A stretch of 32,179 nucleotides of DNA. It comes from an uncultured Planctomycetota bacterium. Its GTDB lineage: Bacteria; Planctomycetota; UBA1135; GCA-002686595. Below the pieces are notes generated by a model, which did no database searches, was not told the origin of the DNA, and saw only the letters and a program-made list of their open reading frames with translations. The stretch covers positions 1 to 32,179 of the forward strand of contig CAIYPP010000002.1 of the NCBI GenBank assembly GCA_903928115.1, in the 5' to 3' direction. Of the stretch, positions 31,006-32,179 are shown piece after piece. How positions within the stretch are numbered: the first letter of the stretch is position 1; each line of letters starts with the position of its first letter. A program made the position numbers and the translations under genes.

Positions 31006-31920
31006 CTAGCCGCGCTCCTTCCACTTCTTCGCGAGCTCGATGGCCTCGAACACGGGCAGGTTCGCGATCGGAAGGTCGCCGTCGACGATGCCACGCATAG
31101 CGTTGATCGCCGCGATGCGGATCGAGTTGTCGGTGTTGTCGAGGTAGGGCTTCACCTGCGCGAGCGCATCCTTCGTGCCGCAGCCCGCCAGGAGGTTGAG
31201 CGCCGCGACCTTCTGCTTGCGGTCGTCCTTCGCGAGCAGCTCGACGGCGAACTTCGTCGACTCGCCGTCGCGCACGCCGTCGAGCGCCGCGCGGATCTCG
31301 GCGCCTTTCTTGCCCCAGTCCGCGACCGCCGTGCGCGCGATCACGTCGAGGCCCGCGTGCGAACCCGCCGCCGTCGCGCACAGCGCCGCCGCGTAGACCT
31401 CGCCCTGCGCGCCGTCGTCCTTCGTCTCTTTTTCCGCGGCGATCTTGGCTTTCGCGAGCGCGTCCTCGGCGCTCTTTTGCAGGGCCTTGTCGGGGAACGC
31501 CGCGCAGCGCGACAGCGCCCACGTGCGCACCTCGCGCGACTTGTCCGCGAAGAACGGCGCGAGCAGCCGCGTGTGCTCCGCGCCGGTGACGCGGTCGAGC
31601 ACGGCCTCGATGCGCAGGCGTGCCTCGACGTTGCGCTCCTTGCCCATGGCCGCGAGCAGCGAGGGCGCCACCATCGGCCCGGCGGCGGCGAGTGCGGCAT
31701 CGGCCTGCTCCGCCATCTCGGGCGTGCCCGCCTTGCGCAGACGCTCCACGTCGGTCTTCACCGTCGCGGCCTTGTCGCCCGGAATGCCGGGCCACTCGGT
31801 CGCGTGCACGACCTCGACCTTCGCCGCGGGCTTCGCCGCATCGCCCTTCTGCTTGAACAGTGGATCCTGCGCGGAGGTGCAGGGCAGTGTGAGGAGAGCG
31901 GCGAGGAGGAGGTGCTTCAA
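31006..31920 (-). CDS. Secreted HEAT-repeat protein
   Basis: I start at the TTG at 31920, inside TTGA overlapping the upstream stop, giving 304 residues beginning with a signal peptide (KHLLLAALLTLPCTSAQ). The rest is alpha-helical with HEAT-like repeats, for example AEQADAALAAAGPMVAPSLLAAM, REVRTWALSRCAAFPDKAL and NSIRIAAINAMRGIVDGDLP. Such repeats form superhelical protein-binding scaffolds. The substrate or partner is unknown. Position between a probable prolyl isomerase and a secreted gluzincin-like protein suggests a shared periplasmic function. Confidence 0.8.
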   Translation of the reverse strand: MKHLLLAALLTLPCTSAQDPLFKQKGDAAKPAAKVEVVHATEWPGIPGDKAATVKTDVERLRKAGTPEMAEQADAALAAAGPMVAPSLLAAMGKERNVEARLRIEAVLDRVTGAEHTRLLAPFFADKSREVRTWALSRCAAFPDKALQKSAEDALAKAKIAAEKETKDDGAQGEVYAAALCATAAGSHAGLDVIARTAVADWGKKGAEIRAALDGVRDGESTKFAVELLAKDDRKQKVAALNLLAGCGTKDALAQVKPYLDNTDNSIRIAAINAMRGIVDGDLPIANLPVFEAIELAKKWKERG

Positions 31921-32179
31921 CGCAGGCGGCCTTGCATACGATGGAGGAGCGCGGCTGGCGCGATGTCGGCCCACGCAGGGTCGACCACCGTCAGCTGGTG
32001 CTCATCGTACGCACTGTCCACGCGTTGCTTGACCGTCTCGGGCGGAAGCCAGTGAAAGACAAAGGCCTCGAGCTTGACGGTGGTCGCCATCGGCACGGGC
32101 GCTTCGGTGCGGCCGAGGCGGCGCAGCACGATGAAGGCGCCGACCTCTTCGATCGGCTCGCTCCATTCGTTGTCGGGCA
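31917..32179 (-). CDS. Probable parvulin-type peptidyl-prolyl isomerase, C-terminal part, cut by window edge
   Basis: The open frame runs from the window edge to a stop at 31919-31917 (about 86 residues). At its start it reads EWSEPIEEVGAFIVLRRLGR, which resembles the last strand pair of SurA/PpiC parvulin domains (SxPI...G.HIV.V). The remaining residues contain MATTVKLEAFVFHWLPPE and a helical tail ending RMQGRLR. The N-terminal part lies outside the window, so the assignment rests on this short segment. A secreted chaperone or foldase would fit its coupling to the secreted HEAT-repeat protein. Confidence 0.5.
   Translation of the reverse strand, partial: PDNEWSEPIEEVGAFIVLRRLGRTEAPVPMATTVKLEAFVFHWLPPETVKQRVDSAYDEHQLTVVDPAWADIAPAALLHRMQGRLR

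Noticed and set aside
1-32179. CRISPR arrays, rRNA and tRNA genes
   Set aside because: No regularly spaced repeats and no recognisable tRNA or rRNA sequence were found when reading through the window, though a small RNA could be missed by eye.

Overview
The window is high-GC, densely coded bacterial chromosome carrying one large surface-polysaccharide (capsule, exopolysaccharide or O-antigen type) locus with accessory genes on both sides. Planctomycetota is the most likely source. Two neighbouring secreted proteins share a cysteine-containing C-terminal module that I associate with environmental planctomycetes, one of them also has a MopE-type motif, and the small antitoxin/toxin and nucleotidyltransferase genes fit that type of genome. 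This assignment is inference: there is no rRNA or marker gene in the window.

Layout. Positions 1-5800 hold the start of a Sua5/YrdC tRNA-modification gene (cut by the window edge), a secreted FAD-dependent oxidoreductase, two secreted proteins sharing a C-terminal module (one with a predicted seven-bladed propeller and a MopE-like motif), and a PPP-type metallophosphoesterase. From 5940 to 13588 a plus-strand operon encodes a Wza-like outer-membrane export lipoprotein, a Wzc-like co-polymerase fused to a BY-kinase, UDP-ManNAc dehydrogenase (WecC), UDP-GlcNAc 2-epimerase (WecB) and a heparinase II/III-type lyase. Facing it, a tightly overlapping minus-strand operon (20760 to 13647) encodes a Wzx-like flippase, a Wzy-like polymerase, a class II amidotransferase/asparagine synthase and two GT4 glycosyltransferases. 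Divergent from it are an initiating sugar-phosphate transferase and a GT2 glycosyltransferase fused to a large membrane domain (20988-23729). A minus-strand pair (25935 to 23726) encodes a second nucleotide-sugar dehydrogenase and an NAD-dependent epimerase.

Together these genes describe a nearly complete Wzx/Wzy pathway: priming on undecaprenyl phosphate, GT2/GT4 extension, flipping, polymerisation, BY-kinase-controlled length and export through Wza. WecB and WecC imply N-acetylmannosaminuronic acid in the polymer. The amidotransferase may amidate a uronic acid and the lyase may cleave or edit uronic-acid polymer; both roles are inference.

Positions 26096-28100 are a small accessory patch: a small protein plus nucleotidyltransferase pair, a broken DUF433 antitoxin, and an intact DUF433/DUF5615 (VapBC-like) pair enclosed by a 61-bp direct repeat. 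The repeat duplicates the 3' end of the neighbouring radical SAM gene. The right end (28050-32179, all minus strand) holds that radical SAM enzyme and a three-gene run of a truncated probable parvulin-type prolyl isomerase, a secreted HEAT-repeat protein and a secreted gluzincin-like protein with a degenerate active site. I saw no rRNA, tRNA, CRISPR array or recognisable transposase.
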